From: Bufo bufo
Lineage: Eukaryota > Chordata > Amphibia > Anura > Bufonidae
Direction of reading: 5' to 3'
Assembly (NCBI RefSeq): GCF_905171765.1
Contig: NC_053392.1
Span: 101,978,220 to 102,042,219 of the forward strand
DNA length: 64,000 nt
Below, in pieces: positions 34,261 through 45,930 of the stretch. Made by a program: the position numbers and the translations under genes. Each line of letters begins with the position of its first letter. Within the stretch, counting starts at the first letter, position 1. Under the pieces are notes generated by a model. It saw only the letters and a list, made by a program, of their open reading frames with translations, searched no databases and was not told the origin of the DNA.

Positions 34261-37200
34261 GGACTTGGCTATCGACTATCATTAGGATTAAATCTGTGGG
34301 TCCGACCCCCAGCACCCTCTACGATCAGCCTAATGAAAGGGCCGCAGCAACCCAGTGAACACAACGTCCCTCTGATTAGTGGGCACGCTTCTGTACATTT
34401 TATAGTGGGTGTGCCTCATACTTCATATTAGTCCTGTTTACTTGCAGGAGACTGAGCTGCATCTTTTTGCAGCACCAGACACAGTCAGTGCAGTATGCAC
34501 GACACTATGCCTGGTAGGCAATGAAGGCAATGCAGTGCTTGCCATGAGAGCAACAGCCCCTTAAATCTGCTCATCAGTGGTGGTTGCCAGGAGTCAGACT
34601 CCTACCAATCTGACACTGATGGCCTATCCTAAGAATAGGCCCTGAGCATCAAGGTACTTATGTAACAGAAATGAAGAGCCTAAGACTTGCTCTGATTTAC
34701 AGAAAGAACCACTTTAATGAATCATTCTAGGAAAAAGCGAATAATACAAATACCATATACTTCTTCCAAGAATAACTCTGGGCTCTTAATTGAAATAAAA
34801 TCACATAGTAATATGGTGCTGATCAAACATCGCCGGCAGTGATTAATGGCATTCTCTATATCTTCATCTTCTATCTTCAGCCTATTAGAGCATAAACAAT
34901 ATATTCAAGCCAAAGTCACTGCTGCCAGAACAAACCTCATCAGGCTCCGAGGCCGCTAATGTGTAATTGGATCCAGCTCCTTATTAGGATATTTACAGGA
35001 GTAAAGGATCTGTACATATGATGTCTTCCTGGAAGAACTGTTGTCGCCAAGTTATCCATTCCCCATGTCGACCCACTGCCTTCACATAGTGAAGAGAACT
35101 ATTCAAGATTTCAGCCCAACCGTGTTAATCCTTATGGTTGAAAACCCATATGGTACCAGAATGGGCACCTACTATATGAGCATCTAGGGGCGTTACTAAA
35201 TCCACCATAGCACTTGGTATGAGGCCCATAGGTTTTGAGGGCCCTATCAGGTGCAAGAACATTGTATGTTTTTGTGGGGAATAACAATATGGTGGCTTTT
35301 TGCTATAATGTGGGTTGTCTGGTATATTATGCTATTATACATACATTTTAATTATTGCTGATTATGCTTCTGTTTTCATTTTCTTACACTAGTAGGTGGT
35401 GGCCCCATTTTATTTTACTATGGGGCCCCATGTATTATAATTACTGTCCCGTGAGCATCCTTAATTTAAAGGGCTTTATTTCATTTACAGAACCACTTTA
35501 ATCTCTTAACCCCTTTAGGACCTGGCCATTTTTCATTTGTTTTTTACTCCCTACCTTCCCAAAGCCATACCTTTTTTTATTTTTCTATTCACATAGCCGT
35601 ATGAGGGCTTTTGCGTGATAAGTTGTACTTTCTAATGGCACCATTTACAATTCCGCCACAGTTTTGTTTTTACAGCGTTTCCTGTGCTGTAAAACTAACC
35701 TGTTACTGTTATTCTCTGAGTCAGTATTGAAAAAAAAAAAAAAAAACTTTTTTTTTTTTCTTTGCATCTCCATATTAAGAAACCCATAACATTTTTATTT
35801 TTAGGTCTACGGAGCTATGTGAGGGCTCATTTTTTTGCAAGGCTATCTGTAATTTTTATTGATGCCATTTTGGTCACTTCTTATTCCATTTTTTCCATGA
35901 CGCCTTTTGCCATACGTTAAATATTTAATGTTTTCGCAAATGGCAATGACTATGATGTTTTAAATTTTAATTATTTTTAGTTTTATTTTGGGGAAAGGGG
36001 GGTGATTTAACTTTATACTTTTTACATTTTTTTAAATTATTAAAAACTTTTTTTCTAAATTTTTACACCTTTTAATAGCTTCCCTAGGGAACTTAAACAA
36101 GCAATCATTAGATTGCTTCTCATAGACTCCAATGCATTAGCATCTCTCATAGACTCTAGTGCATTAGCATTGGAGTCTATGAATATTTTACCATGTTCCT
36201 ATGGAGCCTTGCCGCAGGCAGGGCCCCCATAGGAACAGCTGCGGCAGCCTCGAATCATTCAAGAGGACAGAGACTGCTGCACACACCAACCAAGCTAGCC
36301 AGATCCCCACTAGGGGTATCTCTTGCACGGACTGGAGCATGGTCCTGATTTTTGAGCTCCCAGAGCCATGGCCACATTTACCCATTGCATCTGAGGGATT
36401 AAATGTGTGCAATAGATGTTATCGTTGATCACATACATTAGCCCCGGATGTCTGATGCCTGGCAGCTATGGTGCCTCCTGCGCTTGCGAGTGGGGGTGGT
36501 AGCAAATAAAAAATAATTCTGGACAAGTTTAAGGGCCACCCTGTGTTGAAAATTCAGGACCAAACTTTTTTTTTCAATTTTTCATCAAGACTTTCCAATT
36601 GCCATAATTTTTTAATTTTTCCATTCACAAATTTTTACATTCTTTTTGTGGGACGAGCTATAGTTTTCGTTTTAGTATATTTTTTTTTCATAGTTTTAGT
36701 ATTTGATGTTTGTTTTGCGGAAAGAGTTGATTTTTATTGTGTACTATTTTGGGTACATATAATTTATTATTTAAAGGGGTTATTCCATAACTAATGTAAA
36801 AAATGAAAATCAGACTAGAGACTTGCGACAAGTAGGACTTTAAGCGGCAGAGGATCGTTGAGGTATTACTTTTTTTTTTCTAACCCCTTTAAGGCCTCTG
36901 ATCTTTTTCTGGATCAGCTGAAATTTGTAAATGGGAAACGTTTAACCAGTTGAAAAAAGACATATGTCTGCCAAGGAGGGGAAGAGAACTTGGATAAAAG
37001 TGTCATCACGTTTTTTCCAGCTGGAAGCTAGGCCAATTAGCATGATAATTTCATGTTTTACAGAACATGAGAACGTTCAGCATGTTTCTACGGCCTCATT
37101 TGGCTGTTGCAATGGATTGGATCAGTCTGTCTGTACGTGTAAATGGATGTGTGTAACTGTAAATAGACATGGGATTGTGTACGTAAGTGTGAAGAGATTG

Positions 37201-37795
37201 GAGAAGGGATGCATAAGTGCGGACCAATGCACAACAGATTTCCTACATCACTATATATGTTTGTGTTCATTGGCCAATCAAGTACCATGAGCGTTCCTTT
37301 TAATGCTCATTGGCAAATACTTTAGAAATGGTCCTTCCCTATATCCATCATGTTGGCTGTTACTGGTCTTCCCTTGTTATCATTGTAGCTGGAAGTATTT
37401 TCTGCAGGTTTTTTTTAAACTTTGTTTTGTAATCCATTGTGAGTTCCAAGCAGACTCTCAAAAATATATTTGTCTTCGTGTGCGGCTTCCAAATTATCCG
37501 CAGCTGTTGGCAGGTGGAGAAGCAATTCTGTCCACAGAAATTAGACTATCTGTCCATCACCCGGTGTATTTCTAGACAAACGGTAATTTAGCACTTTGAG
37601 ATTCTAACAAAAATAGCATTGTCTGGCTTCTTTTTAAGAAGTTTACTCTACCGTCTATGCTTACTGTTTTGTCAAAGGGGTTGCCCAGGATTTGAATAAA
37701 GGGTTCCTTTTTTTCCCAAAAACAGTGCCATTGTTGTCCATGGGCTGTGTCTGGTAATGCTGCTTAGCCCCGTCCTTTATTGTAACCCTGGACTC
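34261..37795. other. No gene; long AT-rich repeat segments
   Basis: About 34247-34660 is a repeat with GGGTCCGACCCCCAGCAC and CCTATCCTAAGAATAGGCC. About 35513-36900 resembles one or two copies of a T-rich interspersed element (CATAGCCGTATGAGGGCTTT, GGGACGAGCTATAG). It includes an A18-CT13 near-palindrome near 35732-35760 and a GTTCCTATGG/CCATAGGAAC hairpin near 36195-36237. Between 34700 and 35500, and 37000 and 37670, I see neither repeat ends nor exons. Confidence 0.4.
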
Positions 37796-38315
37796 TTAAA
37801 AGGCACCCTTCAGCAGATTTGTACCTATGAAACTGACTGACCTTTTACATGTGCACTTGTGCCAGCTGAAGGCATCTGTGTTGGTCCCATGTTCATATGT
37901 GCCTGCATTGCTGAGAAAAATCATGTTTTTATATATGAAACGGGGAGCATTGCTATTACACCTAGAGGCTCTGCTCTCTCTGCAACTGCTGTGCCCTCTC
38001 AATGTTGATTGACAGGACCAGGCAGTGTAAACATGATCACACCTGGCCCTGTCAATCAAAGTGCAGAGCACAGCAATTGTAGATGAGCCTCTAGGAGTAA
38101 TGGCAATCAAAGTGCAGAGCACAGCAATTGTAGATGAGCCTCTAGGAGTAATGGCAACACCCCCGTTGCTCCTAGAGGGTCATTTGCATATATTAAAACA
38201 CAATTTTTCTCAGCAATGCGGGCACATATGAACATGGGACCAACACAGATGCCTTCAGCTGCCAAGTGCACATGTGACAGGTCAGCCAGTTTCATAGGTA
38301 CATATGCCCTTTAAA
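37796..38315. mobile_element. Foldback repeat, second copy, with 48-bp tandem duplication
   Basis: The left end TTGTACCTATGAAACTGACTG pairs with the right end CAGTTTCATAGGTACATAT (about 38286-38305). The arms also share the TGCCTGCATTGCTGAGAAA block with its complement. Inside, a 48-bp unit (AATGGCAATCAAAGTGCAGA onward) is present twice in tandem at about 38055-38150. It is better preserved than the 33.8-kb copy. Confidence 0.75.
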
Positions 38316-39522
38316 ATTATCTGTGATGGTAATGTAATCGAGTGCAGTCTTGCATGTCTTGTTACTTATAGATGATACCTACAAGTTTTGTAATCGCTAT
38401 CATATAATTTAAACTTTTTCTCTTTGACATAAAGTCAGAGCAGCAAGAGAACAATATCATAGCGTAAAGGCCCATTTACACAGGCCGTTGGGCAGGCAAC
38501 CTTATTGTTGAGCCGAGATAGATGCATTTACATGCAGCAGGCATTCCTTCCGTATAGAGATGAATGATCACTACTGTGATCATTTGTCCCCAACAGATTC
38601 ATTGTTTGCTAGCAGCAGATCCCTATGTACAAAGGGCAATGTACTGATGGAAAATGATGATTTTATGTGCCACATAAAAGATGCAATCATTTGTGTTTGC
38701 TCATTCGTCAGGTGATTGGTTGCACCTTTACATGGGGCAATTATCGCGATATGTATAGCCATTGCCTCTTGCCTCTCCTTGGTATTTTACAAGTTTATTG
38801 AGTGATATCAGCTGCCTAAGTGGTCAGGTTACTACTTCCTTATAAAAGTCTATGGAGAGAGACTGGTGAGTTTAAATAGTGAGCTGTGGAAGGGACATTG
38901 CTGCTTCTAGAAAGTGTTCTATCTCACCCCAAGCCTGGATTCACAGCTACACTGCTGAGTATTGCTGTATAATATCCTTCATGCTGCTGTTGTATCTGAA
39001 AGGGTACTACAGAGAGATAGGGGAGCATGATCTCCTCTTCTCTTTATATGCTGTGTCTGAGAAACCTCATAGCAGCTAGTCTGTGGTGGAAATGACATAA
39101 GTTATATAATGGTCAGATATAGCATTACTCTTGACATACATATAAGAAGACACTTCAACAATTGGTATGCTGTAGGGTTGCTATTACACAAAACTCACCC
39201 ATATGTTAATGGATTGTGATACGGTAGCTCAGTTATGGACAATTCAATAGTCCATTATCTCCTTCCCATTTATCGCCATACTATTACATTGCTATAAGAA
39301 TCGGGTAATAGTATGGCATGGGCTTAGGAGCTTAGGTTGCCCCATTGCTTGCGGGTGCCAGCTGTATTACAATGAGAAGAACATCTGTAACAATGACCTC
39401 AATATGTGCTACAGAGGAGTGATTTGGTTTTGGTCTTCACCAGGGCCAACATCCAGATTCATTTTAATGCAAGAAGGATACTGTATGATCAGTTGGTAAT
39501 AATCTTGTCTTCTATTTTATAG
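38316..39522. other. Probable intron sequence before the SH3 exon
   Basis: No terminal repeats or coding frames are recognised. The last bases before the exon, TTGTCTTCTATTTTATAG, form a pyrimidine-rich tract and AG acceptor. Confidence 0.5.
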
Positions 39523-39713
39523 GGGGTTCAAGGGGAAACTGCGTCACTGCCACTGCCATCTATCCATTTGAAGGTTTACAACCAGGAGACCTGTCGTTCC
39601 AAATCGGCGACAAGATCATCGTCACCACAAAGACTGACTCTCAGTATGATTGGTGGGAGGGAAAATTAAAAGGAGAACTAGGTATTTTCCCTGCCAATTA
39701 TGTTATGATGTAA
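39523..39713 (+). CDS. SH3YL1: Terminal exon with C-terminal SH3 domain, likely SH3YL1
   Basis: The exon follows a polypyrimidine tract and AG at 39521-39522. It starts with two bases finishing a split codon and reads 62 complete residues to TAA at 39711-39713. It is a near-complete SH3 domain: ATAIYPFEG (the ALYDY position), GDLSFQIGDKI (acidic RT loop), YDWWEGKLKGELG (paired Trp of the ligand groove) and GIFPANYV (the SPSNYV position). SH3 domains bind proline-rich peptides. The arrangement, with the domain ending two residues before the stop and the QPGD and KTDSxxDWWEGKL wording, fits the C terminus of SH3YL1 as I know it. That protein has an N-terminal phosphoinositide-binding SYLF domain. 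Upstream exons were not found in this window. Related SH3 proteins are the alternative. Confidence 0.8.
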
Positions 39714-39798
39714 ATATTCTATCACAAAGTGCTATAAAGGGTTACACAAGTGAATATATTTATTTGGCTTCTTTTCTGTATAAATGTTGAGTCCATAA

Positions 39799-39804
39799 AA
39801 TAAA
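39799..39804 (+). terminator. Poly(A) signal AATAAA of the SH3 gene
   Basis: AATAAA lies 85 bases after the stop codon, with a second one at 39850-39855. A T/G-containing stretch (GGTTCACAATTGTTGG) follows the first. The 3' UTR would be only about 100-160 bases. Confidence 0.65.
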
Positions 39805-39955
39805 TTATCTTGTAAAATATGCGGTTCACAATTGTTGGATTATTATTTAAATAAATTGGTGATTCATATTAATGACTTTATTCATTTTCTTATAATAATA
39901 TAATAACAGTAAAGGGGGGTTAGTCACTGAAGATAAGGAAAAGGTAGAGTTGCTA

Positions 39956-41030
39956 ACTTGGATTTTTAGCTCTGTATATACAAAAAAAAAAAAAATTAGC
40001 TGATATCTGTGGTGCTAGGGCTGTTAGTACATCCAGTAATATACTCAATTGGCTAATTGTAGATATGGTCCAAGCTAAGTTAAATAAGGTAAATGTGAAC
40101 AAGGCTCCCGGTCCAGATCATTGCTGTGCCCCTGTTTATAATTTTTTTAAGATTCTCTAGGTACTGGTACAGTGCCAAGTGATTGCCGCAAGGTAAATGT
40201 GGTGGGCATCAACTTGGCAAATGAGGTTCAATGTGGATAAATATGAAGTTATACATCTTGGTAGTAGTAATCTCTTTGCATCATATGTCCTAGGGGATGT
40301 AACACTGGGGGAGTCACTTATAGAGAAGGACTTGGGTGTCCTTGTAGATGGTAGACCAAATAACAGCATATAATGTCAATCAGCTGGTTCTAAGGCCACC
40401 AGGATATTGTCATGCATTAAACGAGGCATGGACTCACGGGGCAGGGATGTGATATTACCACTTTAAAAAGCATTGGTGCGGCCTCATCTGGAATATGCAG
40501 TTTAGTTCTGGGCACCAGTCCATAGAAAGGATGCTCTGCAGCTGGAAAAAGTACAGAGGAGAGCGACTAAGCTGATAAGAGGTATGGAGGGTCTTAGTTA
40601 TGAAGAAATATTAAGAGAATTACATTTATTTAGTCTTGAGAAGAGACGTCTAAGGGGGGACATGATTAACCTGTACAAATATATAAATGGGCCATGCAAA
40701 TATGCTGAAAAACAGTTCCATGTAAAATGCCCTCAAAAGACAAGAGGGCACTGCATCCGACTGGAGAAGAAAAAGGTCAGTCTCCAGAAGTGTCAAAGCT
40801 TCTTTACTGTAAGAACTGTGAATCTGTGGAATAACCATCCTCAGGACATGGTCAAGGCAGGAACAGTGGACAGTCTTAAAAAGAGTTTAGATAAATTCTT
40901 AAAAGTAAATGACATTAATTCTTATGAAAAACGTGTAGAAATCGGAGTCTCACTTCCCTCTGGGTTTCGCGTCCCCACCTATCCCTTGGTTGAACTTGAT
41001 GGTCCTATGTCTTTTTTTCAACCGTATTAA
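39956..41030 (+). pseudogene. LINE reverse-transcriptase C-terminal fragment (CR1/L2-like)
   Basis: A KAPGPD motif (about 40100-40120) marks the RT finger region. After a deletion, a WQMRFNVDKYEVIHLG stretch (about 40212-40260) corresponds to the thumb region. From 40584 an uninterrupted 148-codon frame reads GLSYEEILRELHLFSLEKRR and then RRLRGDMINLYKYING. This is typical of the C-terminal tail of CR1/L2-type non-LTR elements. RT motifs with the catalytic Asp pair are missing, so it is truncated and inactive. It begins within about 150 bases of the SH3 gene's poly(A) signals, in the same orientation. Confidence 0.75.
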
Positions 41031-41065
41031 CTATAACAATACCACTTTGCAATTGCACTTTTTAA

Positions 41066-41361
41066 AGGGGATAAAGGCATTGTCCCACTACAACAGCTTA
41101 TCCCCTCTCCACAGGACAGGGTGTAAGTGTCTGATAAACAGGGGTCTGGCTGCTGAGGCCCCCCGCCAGTAATGAGAATGGGGGCCCATGTTTCCCTCCC
41201 TTGACAGGAGTGGCAGACATACATGCCCACTGCTGGTCCATTCAACGCTATAAGGCTGCTGGTGATGAGCGCTTGTACTCGGACCCCAGCGATCAGACAC
41301 TTGTCTTCTATCCCTTGTCTGGATAGTGGATAAGTTGTTGTAGTGGGACAACTACTTTAAC
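41066..41361. mobile_element. Foldback MITE with GTCCCACTACAAC ends
   Basis: TTGTCCCACTACAACAGCTT at the left and AAGTTGTTGTAGTGGGACAA at the right are reverse complements. Inner blocks (AGTGTCTGAT and ATCAGACACT) pair too. It is about 295 bp and non-coding. Confidence 0.75.
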
Positions 41362-42320
41362 AAGCCAGACAATTTTTAGTCATTAACAATAATTGTGTCT
41401 ATGAAGCCAAAAACCGTTGATTTTGAGATGACCAATGGAAATCTGTTCCATCCCTCACTCCGATCGTTTCTGAAATAAATTTATTTTCTCAGTTGTTAGT
41501 TAAGCTGCCGCATTTTGTTCACTCTTGATTGTGAAATTGCACAAAATTTCACGATGCCAAACATCTTTTTAAAGAACAATCATGTAGTGGGAGATATACT
41601 GTATTTTTAGTTGTGCCTCTTTCTCAAACTTTATGATAAAAAAAAGTGCATTTGCTTGCCATTGAAGATTTAATTAGGTTAAACTGTATCAGAAATGTGG
41701 CAGAACACGAGCATCTCGTTGTTTTGTAAAGAAATTACGGAAAATTAAAAAAACAGATTAGTTACAAACTGGTGTAGGCAAAAAGGCAGAGTTACGCTCT
41801 ATCACTTTGCATGTGATCCCATTCAATTTCAACTGCATCTATGAATAAGCAATACGTGTATCTAACATGAAGCAATTTTTGTTTAATTGACAATAATTGC
41901 TGCCACCGTTATCAAAATGGAGCAGATCATTTCATCATCAGAAGCCAAATGGTGGTGATTACATCACAGTATATACAGGAATACTGCACAGCTGTCATCA
42001 TTAGAAACATAGTTTATAGGATGGCGCACAATCATGTAAATGGGATCTTCAAAAAATCATGGCTAAAAAATCATCATTGCTGAACATAACAAAGTAATAG
42101 GAAAATAGATACAGTAAACATAAAAAGGAATTTAAAATGGTTTTCCCACATGAAACATTTATTGTGCATTCACAGGACACGCCAAAAATGCCACCGTTGT
42201 CCTCCCTGACACCCATTCACAGATTCATGCCAGCACTTTCCTCATAGAAGTTAATGGGGAGGTGGTCACGAATGCTCGGCTTTCGTTTATTTCCTGTAGA
42301 CCTCAAATGGTAGAGCTGTG
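41362..42320. other. No gene and no repeat ends seen
   Basis: This AT-rich sequence lacks the terminal repeats found nearly everywhere else here. It could be single-copy, and possibly conserved, non-coding DNA of the SH3 gene's 3' flank. I cannot test this by eye. Confidence 0.35.
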
Positions 42321-42410
42321 TAGAAGTCTCATAGAAACATAGAATGTGTCGGCAGATAAGAACCATTTGGCCCATCTAGACTGCCCAATATACTACAGTC
42401 CAAATTAAGT
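42321..42410 (+). repeat. Fragment of a widespread short repeat
   Basis: The run ATAGAATGTGTCGGCAGATA followed by AGAACCATTTGGCCCATCTA is a piece I know to recur in frog genomes. Here it is about 85 bp with no coding frame. The parent element is not identifiable from this fragment. Confidence 0.45.
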
Positions 42411-42501
42411 CTCCATTGACTTCCATGGGGAAACATTCAGCAAGAATTGGTGAACTGTGGTAATGGATATAAAATATATCCTCTACGTATACCATGAGTG
42501 T

Positions 42502-42975
42502 TTAAAGGGATTCTGTCACCAGGTTTCACCCCCTCCAGATAAAAATAGGGTTATGTTCAGGGAGCTTTCACGATTCCTAATGTGGTCTTATAAATGTAAT
42601 CTGTAGGCTCATTTTGCTAAAAAAACGCTATTACTAACCTGTCATTCAACAAAATAAGGTGCCCAAGGGGATGTAAATGGATCCAAGCTGCCGCCCGCAC
42701 CCGCCACCGTTCGTGCCCAGCTCCGCCTTTCCCGACCTCAGCGCCGCCTCATAATCCTGTGTGACGCCTCCGGCTCTCACTCCCTCCCCCCTCCTTCTGC
42801 TCTAACATCTCGCGCGTGCGCACAGGGCTCTGCCTGATGCGCCCGTGCGGACTTCTCCGTTCGGCTTCATAGAGCGAAGTGCGCATGCGCCGGCACTTCG
42901 CTCAACCTCTCGATGACCTGCACACTGGCAGAGCCCTGTGCGCACGCGCGAGATGTTAGAGCAGAAGGAGGGGGG
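42502..42975. mobile_element. T2-like element truncated at the right, GC-rich centre
   Basis: TTAA at 42502-42505 leads into AGGGATTCTGTCACCAGG. The centre is a strong palindrome: CCTTCTGCTCTAACATCTCG at about 42791-42810 pairs with CGAGATGTTAGAGCAGAAGG at about 42949-42968. The right arm stops shortly after, where LINE-like sequence begins, so the outer right terminus is missing. Confidence 0.6.
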
Positions 42976-42979
42976 AGGG

Positions 42980-44462
42980 AGGGAGAACTTAAACCAGTAT
43001 TATTGTAATCTCCACGTTACATTGAAAAACCTTATTTATCACCTTATTTATTGCTGCCCAAAATGGTACAATACGATTACAATTAAACCAAATATGAGCA
43101 TATGTCACTGTCTCTCCACCGCACCGACCAGGAATCTCCGGATTAATCCTGTGTAGCAGAGCCAGTGTTTTCTACCACCTAGAGTTTAAGTTTGAATAGC
43201 ATCTCTTGGAAATTGTATCAAATGGAGTGTGAATGAGCACATTTAATAGATGTTCTGTTTGTACCTCGTTAAATGGAGAATTTAATTCTTTAGCCCATTT
43301 ATCAATAAAAGAAGGAGGTGCCAGAGATGTATTTACCAGCTTATAACATTTCGATAATAACCGTTTAGGAGTTGTACGGGAACGTAGGAGAGACAGCACT
43401 ACGCCTGGCTCAGGTGATATCGAAATCTATATGCATGTTGGATACTAATACCCTTAAATCATTTTTTAGGAATATTCACTAGACCATGTAAGTTCTTAAG
43501 CTCCTTGTGGGGTATAAGAGTATTATTTTTATAGACAGCCTTCAATGGCGCAGCACCTAGTTGCCTTTTATGTCCTAGTAATTTCCTCAATACTCAATAT
43601 TTACTGGGAATGATGCATATTAATGGGGTATCAGGGCCTAAGTTTGGCAAGAATCCCAGTGATTTATTAATATAATGACATTTTTTCAGAGAGCTACTGG
43701 TAATGGGGTTCTTAATCTTCTTTAGTTTCTCTGCGTAGGGGGAGGTTTTCCAAAGTAGAGTATATAAGTCAATATCTGAGATGTCATTATGTCTACCCAA
43801 AGTTTTTTTAGCTGGGGAAACTCCTCATTCCAATAATCTAGTTCAAATGGATTGTAATAGCATTGTGATACCCTTCAATGTCATGCAGGCCTACCCCTCC
43901 TCTTCTCCTACCCCTGATCATTGTGTGGTAAGCAATCCTATTATGTTTCTTTTGCCATATTAATTTCAGCATCTTTTTCTTAAATGATTTAAAAAAAACT
44001 TCTAGGGAACATCAATAGGAAGGGTTTGGAATAAGTATAAGACTTTAGGCAATATTAACATCTTGATTATGTTTATTCTCCCAAACCAAGAGAGGGCAAG
44101 TGAGTCCCAGTTGTTTAGGTCTTTCTCTATATTTTTTTTAGTAAAGGGGCATAATTAAGTTTGTACAACTCAGCTATTTCTAGGCAGATATTAAAATTGA
44201 TATATTTAAACGCTTTGGGCGCAGGTTTTGACGCACTTAACTGTTTAACCCCGTCCCACTCTGAAGTGCGCAATGAAACATTAAATATTTCGGATTTATT
44301 CAGGTTCATCTTAAAATCTGAAAACTTTGTTGAAGGCCTCAAATTCACTTATTAATGCTGGTAAGGATCTCAAAGGATCTGATATTGTAAATAATGTGTC
44401 GTCAGCATATGCAGCTATTGTATGGGTCATCTAGAGGGTTCAGACCCCATGGGTCAAGACAA
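42980..44462 (-). pseudogene. L1-type LINE ORF2 fragment
   Basis: Read on the minus strand, shifted frames give FKMNLNKSEIFNVSL (about 44280-44315), then LNNWDSLALSWFGRINIIKM and LILPKVLYLFQTLPI (about 44020-44110). HNRIAYHTMIRGRRRGGVGL follows, then C-terminal pieces at 43594-43800 and 43172-43399. The SWFGRINIIKM...LPKxLYLFxxLPI order is the signature of the region after the RT in L1 ORF2. Many stops and shifts are present, and both ends are missing. Confidence 0.8.
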
Positions 44463-44470
44463 CATATATA

Positions 44471-45392
44471 CAGTCGTGGCCAAAAGTTTTGAGAATGACA
44501 CAAATATTAGTTTTCACAAAGTTTGATGCTTAACTGCTTTTAGATCTTTGTTTCTGTGATGTAGGGAAATATAATTACACGCACTTCATACGTTTCAAAG
44601 GCTTTTATCGACAATTACATGACATTTATGCAAAGAGTCAGTATATGCAGTGTTGGCCCTTCTTTTTCAGGACCTCTGCAATTCGACTGGGCATGCTCTC
44701 AATCAACTTCTGGGCCAATTCCTGACTGGGCCAAACCCATTCTTTCATAATCACTTCTTGGAGTTTGTCAGAATTAGTGGGTTTTTGTTTGTCCACCCGC
44801 CTCTTGAGGATTGACCACAAGTTGTCAATGGGATTAAGATCTGGGGAGTTTCCAGGCCATGGACCCAAAATGTCAACGTTTTGGTCCCCGGGCCACTTAG
44901 TTATCACTTTTGCCTTATGGCACGGTGCTCCATCGTGCTGCAAAATGCATTGTTCTTCTACAAACTGTTGTTGGATTGTTGGAAGAAGTTGCTGTTGGAG
45001 GGTGTTTTGGTACCATTCTTTATTCATGGCTGTGTTTTTGAGCCCACTCCCTTGGATGAGAAGCAACCCCACACATGAATGGTCTCAGGATGCTTTACTG
45101 TTGACATGACACAGGACTGATGGTAGCGCTAACCTTTTCTTCTCCGGACAAGTCTTTTTCCAGATGCCCCAAACAATCGGAAAGAGGCTTCATCGGAGAA
45201 TATGACTTTGCCCCAGTCCTCAGCAGTCCATTCACCATACTTTCTGCAGAAGATCAATCTGTCCTTGATGTTTTTTTTGGAGAGAAGTGGCTTCTTTGCT
45301 GCCCTTCTTGACACCAGGCCATCTTCCAAAAGTCTTCGCTTCACTGTGCGTGCAGATGCGCTTACACCTGCCTGCTGCCATTCCTGAGCAAG
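44471..45392 (-). mobile_element. Tc1 element copy 1, left part (split)
   Basis: It starts at CAGTCGTGGCCAAAAGTTTT after the TA at 44469-44470. The minus-strand transposase C-terminal two thirds lies here: VIFSDEASFRLFG (first catalytic Asp), CILQHDGAPCHKAKV (second Asp) and NSPDLNPIDNLWSILK. The third acidic residue, normally Glu in the DD34E triad of Tc1 enzymes, is Asp here. The element is cut at 45392 by the Penelope-like insertion and resumes at 56254. Confidence 0.88.
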
Positions 45393-45930
45393 ATATGTCC
45401 AGCTAAATCAATATCAATATGGTACAGAAGGATCATCAAGTCAAAAAGTGTCCAGCAGTATTGATCCCTTTAAAACATAACTTTTACTTATTCATCTTAT
45501 ATAAAATAATACCACCGTAGTGGTTCACCAGTGAAGATTAGTGAGACAAACGACAATAACAAACAATAATAGATGCTTCTGGGAGCCTTCCTTAGATATA
45601 TCAAGTGGTGAGTGAACACAGGGCAGCTAAGGGGAGCAGTAGGTAAATCTGACCTGTCCCTTTCGCTCACCCTGTCTACTTCCTCAGCCCAGGGACGTCC
45701 CCTGATGGTGGAGACTCCCTGTCCTCGTGCCTGGGCTGACTGCCCTGCGTTTACCCTCCTCTCAAAAAATATAGATAATGAAAAATATTTAACACAGCTC
45801 CCCAGAAGCTGACGGGTGATACTCTGTGTCCTAGGTAAAAAATTACCAACATGGACACCAATAGATAAAACAAGACCAAATGGTATTTATAAATAGGTGA
45901 ACAATTATATGTATTGCCTATAGAAATGAG
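45393..45930 (-). repeat. Penelope-like PLTR, left copy
   Basis: This is the direct repeat of 55716-56253, starting ATATGTCCAGCTAAATCAAT and ending TATAGAAATGAG. It contains a hairpin at 45690-45721 (loop TGATGGT). A 66-codon frame occurs in both copies but has no recognisable domain. Confidence 0.9.

Noticed and set aside
39523..39713. Processed pseudogene of an SH3 protein
   Set aside because: It is preceded by a proper acceptor and starts mid-codon, and the domain has no damage, so a real terminal exon fits better.
40584..41030. 148-codon frame as a novel host gene
   Set aside because: Its wording matches the C-terminal tail of CR1/L2-type LINE proteins, and upstream LINE pieces precede it.
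45612..45812. 66-codon frame conserved identically at 55935-56135
   Set aside because: The identity follows from the two PLTR copies being identical; it is no evidence of coding selection and no domain is visible.
45393..45930. Canonical hammerhead ribozyme in the PLTR
   Set aside because: On the minus strand CTGAGGA and a later GAAA occur in order, but the sequence between them does not form a paired stem, and element 2 has CTGAGGC. It is kept only as a structured-hairpin observation.
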